Assembly: GCA_037974335.1 (NCBI GenBank)
Contig: CM075751.1
Coordinates: forward strand, 11,789,453-11,853,452
Direction of reading: 5' to 3'
Origin: Prionace glauca
Lineage: Eukaryota > Chordata > Chondrichthyes > Carcharhiniformes > Carcharhinidae
DNA length: 64,000 nucleotides
A model generated the notes under the pieces. That model saw nothing but the letters and a program-made list of their open reading frames with translations. It was not told the origin of the DNA and made no database searches. Positions 21,359-30,699 of this stretch are shown here, piece by piece. The translations under genes were made by a program, and so were the position numbers. How positions within the stretch are numbered: position 1 is the stretch's first letter; each line of letters begins with the position of its first letter.

Positions 21359-21389
21359 AAACTGGTTCCACTGGCATAAAGAGCAGTAA
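18792..21389 (+). CDS. LINE endonuclease-reverse transcriptase, uninterrupted 865-codon ORF
   Basis: One frame holds both enzymatic domains of a CR1-like LINE. Endonuclease, residues about 1-185: ISETW, RGGGVALLVKDCI, VFYRPPKSS, IVMGDFNFTHVDWN, AILDLVLGNEPD and HFGDSDHNSITF. Basic linker, about 200-330: RELRRAKRGHEMILADRIK. RT, about 400-780: [72 protein letters not shown] and catalytic FADDTK, then RRFTRMLPGMEGRSYEERL. The first Met is simply the first in frame after a truncated start. The last about 10 residues (WFHWHKEQ) come from adjoining older LINE DNA. This is a transposon protein; the C-terminal end is missing. Confidence 0.88.
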   Translation: MAISETWIEQGQEWMLQVPGYKCFNRSRQGGRRGGGVALLVKDCISVSERNFDEDLSVEVVWAEIGNRRGEVTLLGVFYRPPKSSREVEERIAETILVRSESNRVIVMGDFNFTHVDWNCYSSGSLEGSVFVQSVQEGFLTQYVDRPTRGEAILDLVLGNEPDQVLDLEVGVHFGDSDHNSITFTLVMERDRHEPRVSSFSWGKGNYEAIRRELGSIGWNGRLQGLGTSEMWRFFKEQLLRVCDKYIPVRQGGFGRPREPWCAKKVDSLVRKKKEAYVRMRLEGSGSALESFRLARRELKRELRRAKRGHEMILADRIKENPKAFYRYVKNRRLVRTRLGPVTDSRGNLCVEPEEIGEALNQYFSSVFTQGDMNVAEEDTGVQGCKIDSIAVDTGDVLDILEGLKIDKSPGPDRIYPRILWEARGVIAEPLALIFRSSLVSGIVPEDWRTANVVPLFKKGRRDFPGNYRPVSLTSVVGKVLERIIRDRIYSYLESNELIRDSQHGFVAGRSCLTNLIEFFEKVTKEVDRGKAVDVVYMDFSKAFDKVHHGRLLQKMQMYGIGGDLGNWIRNWLADRRQRVVVDGKYSSWSSVTSGVPQGSVLGPLLFVIFINDLDEGIVGWISKFADDTKVGGVVDCEEGCHSLQDDLERLQSWAERWRMEFNVEKCEVIHFGRNNRGVEYRANGRTLNSVEEQRDLGVCVHRSLKVGNQVDKVVKKAYGVLAFIGRGIEFRSRSVMMQLYTTLVRPHLEFCVQFWSPHYRKDVEALERVQRRFTRMLPGMEGRSYEERLRDLGLFSLERRRLRGDLIETYKMIRGLDRVDSDSLFPRMEKASTRGHDFKLRGGSYRTDVRGRFFRNWFHWHKEQ

Positions 21390-21595
21390 TCAGAGGATAT
21401 AGATTTAAGGTAATCACAGAATATTGTTCTGCAATAAAATAAGAAGTTTTTCTTAAGCCAAGAAGTAACAACTGCAAACTAATTAAATGAATTATGGTGT
21501 GCAAAAATTAGCAGCAGTGGGCTGTATCTGTCGAGTCGAGATCAATCATGATCTAATTGAATGGCAGAACAGCCTTGTACAGCTCACTTTTTCTG
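21362..21595 (+). mobile_element. Old CR1-like LINE 3' end
   Basis: Text beginning CTGGTTCCACTGGCATAAAG, with AGATTTAAGGTAATCACAG and then ATCATGATCTAATTGAATGG (about 21547-21566), fits the last coding and 3' region of an older CR1-like family. It is fused to the end of the preceding LINE. No ORF. Confidence 0.55.
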
Positions 21596-21785
21596 ATCAA
21601 ATACACAGCAGGCATAAAAAGACGACATTTTCGGTTAGGGAGGCAATATTGAAATAATGACCCAGATTTTGTGGTTACAGTGAACATTACACTATACGCC
21701 TTCTCCGTAGGCTTTCTGTAGGGCATGTTGTGAGATTGAAATTTCTGGGAAGTTGTAATTGGAAATGTTTTCAACATGGAACCAA
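21596..21785. other. No recognised feature
   Basis: Intervening sequence between two old LINE fragments with no clear signature. Confidence 0.35.
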
Positions 21786-21789
21786 CCTG

Positions 21790-22960
21790 ACTGGTACTTT
21801 TGACAAGGTACCACATGGTAGGTTATTGCATAAAGTTAAATCTCACAGGATCCAGGGTGAGGTATCTAAGTGGATATAAAATTGGCTTCCTAACAGAAGC
21901 CAGAGGTGGTTGTAGAGAGTTGTTTTTCAAACTGGAGGCCTGTGACCAGTGATGTGCCTGAAGGATCAGTGCTGGGCCCATTGTTATTTGTCATTTATAT
22001 TAATGATTTGTATGAGAATATAGGGAGCATGTTAGTAAGTTTGCCGATGACATCAAGATTGGTGGCATAGTGTAGAGTGAGGAAGGTTATCTCCAATTGC
22101 AACAGGATCTTGATCAATTGGGCCATTGGGCTGATGAATGGTAGATGGAGTTTAATTTAGACAAATGCAAGCTGATGCATTTTGGTAGATTAAACCAGGG
22201 CAGGACATACTCAGTTAATGGTAGGGGCATTGGGGAGAGTTACAGAACAAAGAGATCAAGGGGTACATGTTTACAGCTCCTTGAAAGTGGAGTCACAGGT
22301 GGACAGAGTGATGAAGAAGGCATTTGGCATGCTTGGTTTCATTGGTCAGAATATTGAATACAGGAGTTGGGATGTTTTGTTGAAGTTGTACAAGACATTG
22401 GTAAGGCCACACTTGGAATACTGTGTGCAATTCTGAACACCCTATTATAGAAAGGATATTATTGAACTAGAAAGAGTACAGAAAAGATTTACTAGAATGC
22501 TACCAGGACTTGATGGATTGAGTTATAAGGAGAAGCTGAATAGACTGGGACTTTTCTCTCTGGAGCGTAGGAGGCTGAGGGGTGGTCTTATAGAGGTCTA
22601 TAAAATAATGAGGTCTATAAAATAACAAGCTAGATGGTCAATATCTTTTCCCAAAGGTAGGGGAGTCTAAAACTAGAGGGCATAGGTTTGAGGTGAGAGG
22701 GGACAGATACAAAAGAGGGGCAATATTTTCACAGAGGATGGTGAATGTCTGGAACAAGCTGCCGGAGATAGTAGTAGAGGCGGGTACAATTTTATCTTTT
22801 AAAAAGCATTTAGATAGTTACATGGCTACGATGGGTATAGAGGGATGTGGGCCAAATGCGCACAATTGCGATTAACTGAGGGGTTTTAAAAAAGGACGGC
22901 GTGGACAAGTTGGTCCGAAGCGCTTGTTTCCATGCTGTAAACCTCAATGACTCTCTGGTC
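21790..22960 (+). mobile_element. Degenerate CR1-like LINE, another family, with 3' end
   Basis: Starts at the FDKVPHGRLLHK block (about 21808) and continues through broken RT text: MEFNLDKCKLMHFGRLNQGR at 22145-22204, VDRVMKKAFGMLGFIGQNIEYRS and TLVRPHLEYCVQF at about 22300-22436, and KHLDSYM near the 3' end. The tail GGTCCGAAGCGCTTGTTTCC ends near 22931. At least four frame changes or stops. Clearly older than families A and B. Confidence 0.75.
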
Positions 22961-23314
22961 ATCTGGAACCTGTAAATCTCCCTCACCAATGACTGAAGGC
23001 ATGCAAAGACTAAAAGCTGAAAGTGCCATTTAAAGTTTTATTAATGCAGAATCATGTACAAAAAGCAAAATGAGGAAAAGAAACATGGGATTCAGAGTCA
23101 AAAGAAACAAAACAAAAGTTTTTAAATTTCCAACCATGATGTAAACCAGAAGAAACTCACAGCTAATGAATCTTGAGGTACTAGGTCATGCAATTTCTTG
23201 CTGTTCCTTGTTTTAATGTCGTCTTCTTGCAAGAAAACAGCATTGCCCAGTGTCTGGAGAAGCAGGGAAACTCTGACAGCAACTTCTACATGTCAAGGTT
23301 TAATTATATATACA
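22961..23314. other. No recognised feature
   Basis: No coding potential or repeat that I recognise in this stretch. Confidence 0.35.
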
Positions 23315-23475
23315 TAGTTGCTGAGGGTCAGTAGCGCAGTTGGCTGGATGGCTGGTTTGTGATGCAGAGCGATGTTAACAGTGTGGGTACAACACTCAAC
23401 CTTCTCAACCTTACCCCTCACTGACGTGTGGTGATTGTCTGGTTAAATCACCACTTTATCTTTAATCTTTATGAT
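23315..23475 (+). mobile_element. tRNA-derived SINE, second type
   Basis: The head reads GTAGCGCAGTTGGCTGGATG, with GGTACAACACTC some 45 bases on. The spacing and sequence resemble degenerate A and B boxes of a tRNA promoter. The body continues CCTTCTCAACCTTACCCCTC and GTTAAATCACCACTTTATC. The head and body differ from those of the other SINEs here, which begin GGCGGCACGGTAGC. Confidence 0.55.
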
Positions 23476-23510
23476 TGATGGAATTTACTCTATCCAATTT
23501 ACTTCTTAGT

Positions 23511-25211
23511 CAGTCTCAATGGAAAGCTATTTTAATATACCATATTGGAACCAAATAGCCAGTGTTCCTCCTAACAAGTTACAGAACGGTCGATGTGACA
23601 AATGAGATAAATTGTTACAGTGGTGCAACGGTAGGCAGAGATTGGTACTGAGGCACACTGATGGGATAAAGTAAAATAAATTTTATTTCCCACATAGCTT
23701 CTCACATAAGAATGCTTGAAGCTGGAATGGAGTGTTCCATTCTCAGTATGAATGTTCCTGCCTCTTGGAGCAGAATCATTTCACAAAATAAAATCTTTCA
23801 CCCACTTCCACTGTGATTTGCGTGACCTTTCATTCCTGCAGAACTTCTGCTTTGCATTTATTGTGAGGAGCTGAAGTTCAGTTTGTGGGAGTTATGCCTA
23901 TTCACAGGGCCTTCTCATTTTATAGTGTCGTGGAGCCCTTGACAGTATGTGTGCTCAAATCCTGGAGCAACACTTGAACTCTTAGTCAATGATGAGAGTG
24001 ACAACAATTGAGCCAAACTGATCACCATTTGTAAGCCAGTTATGAAATGAGATTGTTAACATGTTTTAAAAAGATGATTTGCAAGCTGTGGTTGAGTACT
24101 GGATGTGGCCTTTGTTTGCAAATGAAAAATCATTTCGTCATGGCAAATAGTGACAACCCCGTAAGTCATGCCATTTATTTACAGTAGACTGTTTATTCAC
24201 TTAAACTAGGAAAAGACTTCAACCATGTATAGATGCGTGAAGCATTTTCCGCCCATTGACCTATCACCAGAGAAGACAGACTACATATGAACATATAATT
24301 TAGAGGTTGATTTTATAAATTATGCTTCCTGTAACTCACTCACATAATTCCCTTATTGTCAGATAGAGGTTGCTCAGTTTGCAAAATTCTTCATTATATG
24401 CGTACTGATTGTTCTACATGACTCCTCTTCCCAAACTGCCAAAATAACTTCAATTAAACTTGCCGAGCCACAGCACTAAAACTAAGGAATGCATTGAAGA
24501 GTAAATGTGGATTGCATTGGAATGAGGCAAAAGCAGAGACAATAGATTACAAAGTAACTGAATCATAGGATAAGATGAGCTCTATCAGTGAAGGATTTTT
24601 CATTTGCAAACAAAGGCTGCATCCAGTACTCAAGCACAGCTTGCAAATCATCTTATTAAAACATTTTAACAGTCTCATTTCATAACTGGCTTACAAATGG
24701 TGATCAGTTTGGCTCAATTGTTGTCACTCTCATCATTGACTAAGAGTTCAAGTGTTGCTCCAGGATTTGATTTATACTGTCAAGGGCTCCACAACACTAC
24801 AAAATGACAAGGCCCTGCAAATAGGCACAACTTCCATAAACTGAACTTCAGCTCCTCACAATAAATGCAAAGCAGAAGTTCTGCAGGAATGAAAGGTCAT
24901 GCAAATCATTGTGAAAGTGGGTGAAAGATTTTATTTTGTGAAATGATTCTGCTCCAAGAGGCAGGAGCATTCACACTGAGAATGGAACACTCCATTCGAG
25001 CTTCAAGCGTTCTTATGTGAGTAGCTATGTGGGAAGTAAAATTTATTTTCCTTTATCCCATCAATGTGCCTCAGTTCCAATCTCTGCCTACTGTTGCATC
25101 ACTGTAATAATTTATCTCATTTGTTATACCGACCATTCTGTAACTTGTTCGGAGGAACATTGGCCATTTGGTTCCAATATGGTATATTAAAATAGCTTTC
25201 CATTGAGACTG
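23511..25211. repeat. Large inverted repeat, about 620-bp arms with 462-bp spacer
   Basis: The left arm, 23511-24131, is the reverse complement of the right arm, 24594-25211. Anchors: CAGTCTCAATGGAAAGC at the left edge against GCTTTCCATTGAGACTG at the right edge; TTTGCATTTATTGTGAGGAG on the left against its complement near 24865; GTTTGCAAATGAAAAATC at the inner left edge against GATTTTTCATTTGCAAAC at about 24594. Differences are scattered, and I estimate about 90% identity. No reading frame, tRNA head or LINE motif is seen in the arms. I do not recognise the unit. Confidence 0.85.
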
Positions 25212-25246
25212 CCAAATCGTAAATAATGTTTTGGATTAAAGGTGAG

Positions 25247-25525
25247 GGGGCGGCATGGTGACATAGTGGTTAGCACTGCTGCATCACGCATCAAACACCT
25301 GGCTTCGATTCTCAGCTTGGGTCACTCTCTGTGTGGAGTCTGCATATTCTCTCCTTGTCTGCATGGGTTTCCTCCGGTTGCTCCGGTTTAGGTGCATCGG
25401 CCATGCTAAAGTCTCCCTCAGTGTACCCAAACAGGTGTGTGGCAGCTAGGGAATTCTCACAGGAACTTCACTGCAATGTTAATGTAAGCCTACTTGTGAC
25501 ACTAATAAATAAACTTTAACTTTTT
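25247..25525 (+). mobile_element. tRNA-headed SINE, type with AATAAACTTTAA tail
   Basis: The tRNA-like head GGCGGCATGGTGACATAGTG is followed by GCTTCGATTCTCAGC (B-box-like). The conserved body has TGTGTGGAGTCTGCATATTC, and the tail runs GTAAGCCTACTTGTGACACT and AATAAATAAACTTTAA. A second copy with the same tail is at 29868-30160. Confidence 0.8.
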
Positions 25526-26980
25526 TATGCTTATGTAATTCTTCACCATGTTCTTCAGTGGGCTAAGCACCACAACCAAATTTGTACACTGTGAAGTCTC
25601 AAACAGGAAATAAGAAATTACCATCTGATCAATTTTTGGTGGTGTCATTTCATAAGTTCACCTGGATATTGGGAGATCTCCTTGAAAAATACCAAATGAT
25701 CTTTTATGTCACTTCAATCTGCAGCATGCCTTGTTATAAATAATCTTTCAGCCATGAGACAGAACTTCCAACAAAGCCACATTACATTCACTGCACTGGA
25801 ATGTCAGCCGAGATGTGTTCAAGTAGACCTTCAACCTCTAACCTTCTGATTGAAGGGAGGCTACAATCAACTAAGTCAAGCATGACTTTCATGAGCAATC
25901 TAGAGGTGCAAGGTCAATAGTGAACACACACTGGCAGCAACGCCTCTCCTCAGAAACATAAAAAATATAAATCTTATGAAGCTGCAAAACCGGAAGTGCA
26001 CAAACTTGCAAGTAGCACTGACTCATATAGTGACTGGTCAACACACATGTCACAAGGCCAGTCACTCCATTATTAAGTGGAAAGTACATTATTTAACCAC
26101 ACTAATCTTTGCATTTATAATATAACATTTATTGCTCAGCTAAAATAGCTGAAAGATACTTCAACTGACAATATTTACGTAGTTTTAATATTTAATATTA
26201 TGGATGTGTGCTAACAGATCACTGGGCTGAGCAGGAAATGTTGGTGATATCATTCCAAGGTCTACGTCTGTGTCCCAAAACTCAAACTTGTCCCTCGCAG
26301 CACACATGTATCTCTGGAAGACATTCACTCTCTTTCCAGCACCTTCAGCCAGAGTATGAAAGAACACACAACTTCTTTCCATTTCTTATTAAGCTGCGTT
26401 TTACAAACCAGAGCATAACAATCATTTCAGAGCTTGGTAAAAATCATTTCAATTACATATTGGGCCACCACAACACACTCATTAACTTTCAGGTAAGAAA
26501 TAAAATTTAATTGTAAGTATCCAGATATTAGATGCACAAATTTTATTTTCCATTAGACATACAAAGCAAAAGATGAATAAAGGCATTGGCAGCTTCAAAT
26601 CACATAAGAGCTGTATGAACAACACTGACACTATCTTTTAAAGACACAATGATTCTGACAAGACTGTCAGTAATCACCCAAAAGTCTCAGCTCAGTATAA
26701 TGAATCGTGGTATTTGGAGTGAACTTGGCTAAAATCTAATGTTACATACAAGAGTTTCATTCAAAAAAAAACTATCTGCAGCTTTTGATGATGTATCATG
26801 TTTGTTTAATGTTTTATTTATTTGTGCATGATTCACTCAGCATCCCAATTAACCTAAAGAGAAAGTTATCTATCCATTAGTTAACTGACACCAGTTTGAA
26901 ATAAACGAATGAAAACCATTGCAAATGTTAGCAAACTTAATAAAAGCAAATGCTTTTGTGCAAAAGAAACATTGAAACTC
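25526..26980. other. No recognised gene
   Basis: AT-rich. Short frames exist on both strands at 26185-26510 (for example a minus-strand frame with AARDKFEFWDTDVDLGM), but neither strand gives a family match or paired splice sites. A putative intron of the sulfatase-like gene whose first exon is at 28190-28303. Confidence 0.4.
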
Positions 26981-26984
26981 GAAG

Positions 26985-27920
26985 CAGGAATCGGCCATGC
27001 AGCCCTTTGAGCCTGCTCCGCCATTCATTTTGATCATGGCTGATCATCAAGCTCAATATCCTGATCCCTCCTTCTTCCCATTTCCCTTGATCCCTTTAGC
27101 CCCAAGAACTATACCTAATTTCTTCTTGAAATCAGACAATATTTTGGCCTCAACTACATTCTATAGCAGTAAATTCCAGACATTCACCACCCTCTGGGTG
27201 AAGAAATTTCTCCTTCCCTCAGTTCTAAAAGGTTCACCCCTACCCTCAAACCACGACTCAGAGTTCTGGACTCCCCCACCATTGGGAACATTCTTTCTGA
27301 ATCTACCCAGCCTAAGTCTGTTAGAATTTTATAAGTTTCTAAGAGATCCCCTCTTCGAAACTCCAGTGAATATAATCCTCAATCATTTAGTCTCGCCTCT
27401 TATGGCTGACCTGCTATCCCAGGAATCAGCCTGGTAAACTTTCACTGTCCTCCCTCCATAGCAAGAACATCCTTCCTCAGATAAGCATACCAAAACTACA
27501 TACAATACTCCAACCATACAATGGCCTCACCAACACCCTGTACAATTTCAGCAGAATATCCCTATATTCAAATTCTCGCTGAGTATCCACCTCTCTCAAT
27601 TTACACCCATACAAGTAATAATCTGTTTTCCTATTATTGCTACCAAAGTGGATGACCTCACATTTATCAACATTATTCTGTATCTGACATGCACATGCCT
27701 AGACACACAGCCTGTACAAATCACAGTGAGGCAACTCTGCATCCTCCTAACAACTCACCCTCTCGCCCAACTTTGTATCACCTGTAAATTTGGAGATATT
27801 ACATTCAGTTCCCGCTTCCAAATCATTAATATATAATGTAAACAGTTGGGGTCTTAACACAGATCCCTGCAGAACCCCACTCCTCACTGACTGCCACTCA
27901 GAAAAAGTGACCTATTTGAG
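26985..27920 (-). mobile_element. CR1-like LINE, antisense, diverged
   Basis: Left to right on the + strand this is the antisense 3' end (TTGAGCCTGCTCCGCCATTC, CATGGCTGATCATCAAGCTC), then the antisense of the NFFTQRVVN-like block (CTGGGTGAAGAAATTTCTCC near 27193-27212), of the RRLRGDLI region near 27340 and of the FADD/KF region (ACCTGTAAATTTGGAGATAT). Overlapping frames on both strands are by-products. Moderately old and broken. Confidence 0.75.
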
Positions 27921-28189
27921 ACCCAGAGAAGGCATGTTAACCTTCATCCCAAATGTTAAGAGTTTCTGAACTTTTATGTATCATCTGATTTCGAAGCCCC
28001 AAGCCAAAAAAGTGACACATACAGTTTAAAATTAATCTTGTCAGGTTCACCACAAGTCACCCAGTTTGACGACTGAGAAGGTTGAAGACTGAAAGTACGC
28101 TACATATCTGGACATTTGGACTGAAATAATTCTTAGATTTCAATCGTACTTTAAGACAAGTTCAATCCACCAGTTCATTTGAGACTTAC

Positions 28190-28303
28190 CATTCCTTTCA
28201 GCTCGATGTCCTGATCGTCTGTGAGTATCAACACGATATTCCGGTTGACGCAGTGCCCGAAACGAAAGGCTACGATCAGGAGCAAAAATGCTGCCAATTT
28301 CAT
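28190..28303 (-). CDS. First coding exon of a GNS-like sulfatase
   Basis: Read from 28303 down to 28190 the exon encodes 38 residues. MKLAAFLLLIVAFRFGHC is a classic signal peptide (charged start, hydrophobic core, small residues before a likely cleavage after GHC). It is followed by VNRNIVLILTDDQDIELKGM. The LTDDQD block is the metal-binding N-terminal motif of the sulfatase family and most resembles N-acetylglucosamine-6-sulfatase (GNS), a lysosomal enzyme of heparan and keratan sulfate breakdown, which reads LLLTDDQDEVLGGM at this point. The exon ends in phase 0 at ATG followed by GTAAGTCTC, a strong donor, at the position where I recall human GNS exon 1 also ending. The catalytic CXPSR motif would lie in the next exon, which I could not find between here and coordinate 1. 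Alternatives: a SULF or arylsulfatase paralogue, or an orphan exon. Confidence 0.72.
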
Positions 28304-28510
28304 GATCGCAGAGGGGCAGCTCGGAGGGCTGGATATGGGGGTATTCGGGGGAATCTAATGGGTTAACAGCTCAAACAACATCGCACACTAATGTTCAGCA
28401 ATTGCAGTTTCCTGGTTCTGAACTTTCTGCTGAGCTGAGAGGGTGCAGTGTTTTAATAAAAGGACAGGAGGTGAATGTGATCGACAGGCCACCCAACCAA
28501 TCACATTTTC
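28304..28510 (-). promoter_or_regulatory. Putative promoter and 5' UTR of the sulfatase-like gene
   Basis: Upstream of the start codon, on the - strand, TTTATTAAAA (28460-28451) could serve as a TATA-like element, and an inverted CCAAT box (CCAAT on the + strand at 28497-28501) lies about 40 bp further out. This is motif spacing only; no transcription start is proven. Confidence 0.35.
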
Positions 28511-29090
28511 CAATGTACTTGCTCACTTGCTGATTGAGTTTTCTATTAACATATGAGGGCGCGGTTAACGCAAAAAAGTTAACCCGGAGTTTAATGTGCA
28601 ATTTCAGAATTGTGAAACACACATATTCAGACTGGTAGCCATTTTTAATGCAAGTCTTGAAAAAGGCTTTAAGTTAACAAGGGCAGGAATGAACTTTGTA
28701 TGATGGATTCAAGCTTCAGGCTGAGAAGTTAGATTGAAATTGCTTATGATGGGCATTGAAGATCTGGTGTCACCCAATAGAAATCATTTCCAGACATGGA
28801 GGTGACCAAGGTGATAACATTTTAGCCATAAGTTTTAATGTTGGGAAAAATTTCTTCGACACAATGTAGGTGAACATACTCTGTGTATATTTTAACACGC
28901 ATTTGCCACCTTTACATTTATTCAAATAATTCCACAGTTTATCCTCTTCCGGTGTGAGAAACCCCTTTCAGATCTAAAATTTACAAAATCTGTGTGCTTC
29001 CATTTCTGTTCTCTTGTTCATCCCGGAGCCCCCCCCCAGCCCCAACATTGGTGGTCATTCCTTCAGCTATCAATGTCTTAAGCACAGTTA
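28511..29090. other. No recognised feature
   Basis: Single-copy-looking DNA upstream of the sulfatase-like exon. It includes a C-rich run near 29028-29036. Confidence 0.35.
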
Positions 29091-29094
29091 GAAG

Positions 29095-29270
29095 TCTCAC
29101 AACACCAGGTTGAAGTCCAACCGATTTATTTGCTATCACGAGCTTTCGGAGCACTATTCCTTCATCAGGTAGGTGTTTCGGAGCAGTGCTCTGAAAGCTT
29201 GTGACATCAAATAAACCAGTTGGACTTTAACCTGATGTTGTGAGACTTCTTACTGTGTCCACCCCAGTCT
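29095..29270. repeat. Mini-palindrome made of two PLE 3' ends
   Basis: The left half GAAGTCTCACAACACCAGGT ... GATTTATTTGCTATCACGAG and the right half CAAATAAACCAGTTGGACTT ... TGATGTTGTGAGACTTCTTA are inverted copies of the same 3' terminus that bounds the PLE pair at 4018 and 9270. Only about 60-90 bp of each remains, around a short centre (CCTTCATCAGGTAGGTG). No coding sequence. Confidence 0.7.
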
Positions 29271-29284
29271 CCACATCAATGTTG

Positions 29285-29490
29285 TAAGTTTCAAATCTCC
29301 AGCCGAAATCTCTCCACATCCCTACTCTTCCTTCTTTAATATCCTGTTTAAAACCTGCTTCTTAGTGTGGACTTTTGCTCCATTGTCCTAATGTTTCCTT
29401 TGGCTCAATGTCAGTTTCTGCCTGATTATGTTCCTGCAAAGTTGGGATGTTTTACTCCATTAAGAACACTATATAAGTGTGAGTTGTTGT
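29285..29490 (+). repeat. Interspersed repeat with GTTGTTGTTG tail
   Basis: Contains CTGCCTGATTATGTTCCTGC, GTTGGGATGTTTTACTCCAT and TATATAAGTGTGAGTTGTTG, which I recognise as the 3' part of a repeat widespread in fish genomes. A diverged relative may lie at 41690-42060. Family name not assigned. Confidence 0.45.
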
Positions 29491-29497
29491 TGTCACC

Positions 29498-29835
29498 ATA
29501 GAACCCTACAGTGCAGAAACAGGCCCTTTGGCCCATCGAGTCTGCACCGAACACAATCCCACCCAGGCCCTATCCCCATATCCCTACACATTTACCTGCT
29601 AATCCCTCTAACCTACACATCCCAGGACACTAAGGGGCAATTTTAGCATAGCCAATGAACCTAACCCGCACATCTTTGGACTGTGGGAGGAAACCGGAGC
29701 ACCCGGAGAAAACCCACGCAGACACGAGGAGAATGTGCAAACTCCACACAGGCAGTGACCCGAGCCGGGAATCGAACCCAGGACCCTGGAGCTGTGAAGC
29801 AGCAGTGCTAACCACTGTGCTACCGTGCCGCCCCT
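29498..29835 (-). mobile_element. tRNA-headed SINE, antisense, nearly complete
   Basis: On the - strand the head starts at 29835 (GGGCGGCACGGTAGCACAGT), with B-box-like GGGTTCGATTCCCGGCTCGG. The body is TGTGTGGAGTTTGCACATTC and the tail GGGCCAAAGGGCCTGTTTCT ending TAGGGTTCTATGG near 29498. The tail is closely similar to the 3' end of LINE family A (GGGCCGAAGGGCCTGTTTCC), which suggests that LINE supplied the reverse transcriptase. Best-preserved SINE in the window. Confidence 0.85.
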
Positions 29836-29867
29836 GTCAGTGCTAACCATTGTGCCGCTGTGCCACC

Positions 29868-30160
29868 ATCGTTAGCAGTGCTGCCTCACAGTGCCAAAGA
29901 CTCAGGTTCGATTGTTGGCTTGGGTTATTGCCTGTGCAGAGTCTGCACGTGGTTCCCATATCTGCTTGGATTTCCATTGTTTGCTCCAGTTTCCTCCCAC
30001 AGTCTGAATGATATGGTAGTTAGGTACATTGGCCATGCTAAATTCTCCCTCAGTGTACCCAAACAGGCACAGGAATGTGGTGACTCAGGGATTTTCATAG
30101 TAACTTCATTGTAATGTTAATGTAAGCCTACTTGTGACACTAATCAATCAAATTTAAACA
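29868..30160 (+). mobile_element. tRNA-headed SINE, sense, AATCAATCAAATTTAA tail
   Basis: The 5' head is partial (GTTAGCAGTGCTGCCTCACA, GGTTCGATTGTTGGCTTGGG). The body has TGTGCAGAGTCTGCACGTGG and the tail GTAAGCCTACTTGTGACACT. It lies back to back with the antisense SINE at 29498-29835; a scrap of antisense head lies between them at 29836-29866. Confidence 0.75.
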
Positions 30161-30699
30161 ATGTTGTCAAAGAAATCTAAAATATTCACTTTACTTTTGC
30201 AAGAAGTGGTCAAAGCACACATGACCTGTGAACATCAGGATTGCGACAATAACAGTATCTGGATTTGAACTCTGTTACCATTATTTTCTGTTGTTTGGAG
30301 TTCCACACAGGTTTTGATTTTATAAATCTCTCTGGCTACATCTTGGAAGTAGAAGGTTTGGAAACTCAAATTCAGCTTGTTTTTCAATTCTTTTGTTGAA
30401 TGCTTTCTTTCATCCCACATGCCCTTCCCCATTCCAGCCAACTTCACCACACAACTGCAAACACCTCAGTCCATACTGTCATTTACCACAAAGCTGAACC
30501 TTTTACATCCTGTACTGTTGAACTGAGCATGCCACATCACACCTCCATATTACAACTCAAAGTACACAGTCTTCATCCTCACCTGTCCCAATCCTTGTGC
30601 TGGCATGCCCCCCCCTCCCCCCCAAATGCAGTGTGGTTCAGGAAATGACAAAGTTTCTCAACTTTTTTTTCAGTTCCCTTCCCCACCTTTATAATCTCA
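30161..30699. other. No recognised feature
   Basis: AT- and pyrimidine-rich sequence with a C-run at 30608-30622. It may be part of the adjoining gypsy fossil, but I see no diagnostic motif. Confidence 0.3.

Noticed and set aside
18792-21389. The 865-codon ORF as a host gene
   Set aside because: Every block is LINE endonuclease or RT, and it lies among LINE fragments. It is a transposon protein with a lost 3' end.
25247-25330. tRNA gene candidate with A- and B-box-like sequences (also at 29750-29835 and 23325-23400)
   Set aside because: No closed cloverleaf could be drawn by eye and each is followed by a SINE body and tail. They are SINE heads.
26185-26510. Overlapping short frames on both strands (one with KFEFWDTDVDLGM) as a possible exon of the sulfatase-like gene
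   Set aside because: No similarity to sulfatase exon 2 (no CXPSR), no paired splice sites in phase, and both strands are open, which suggests chance.
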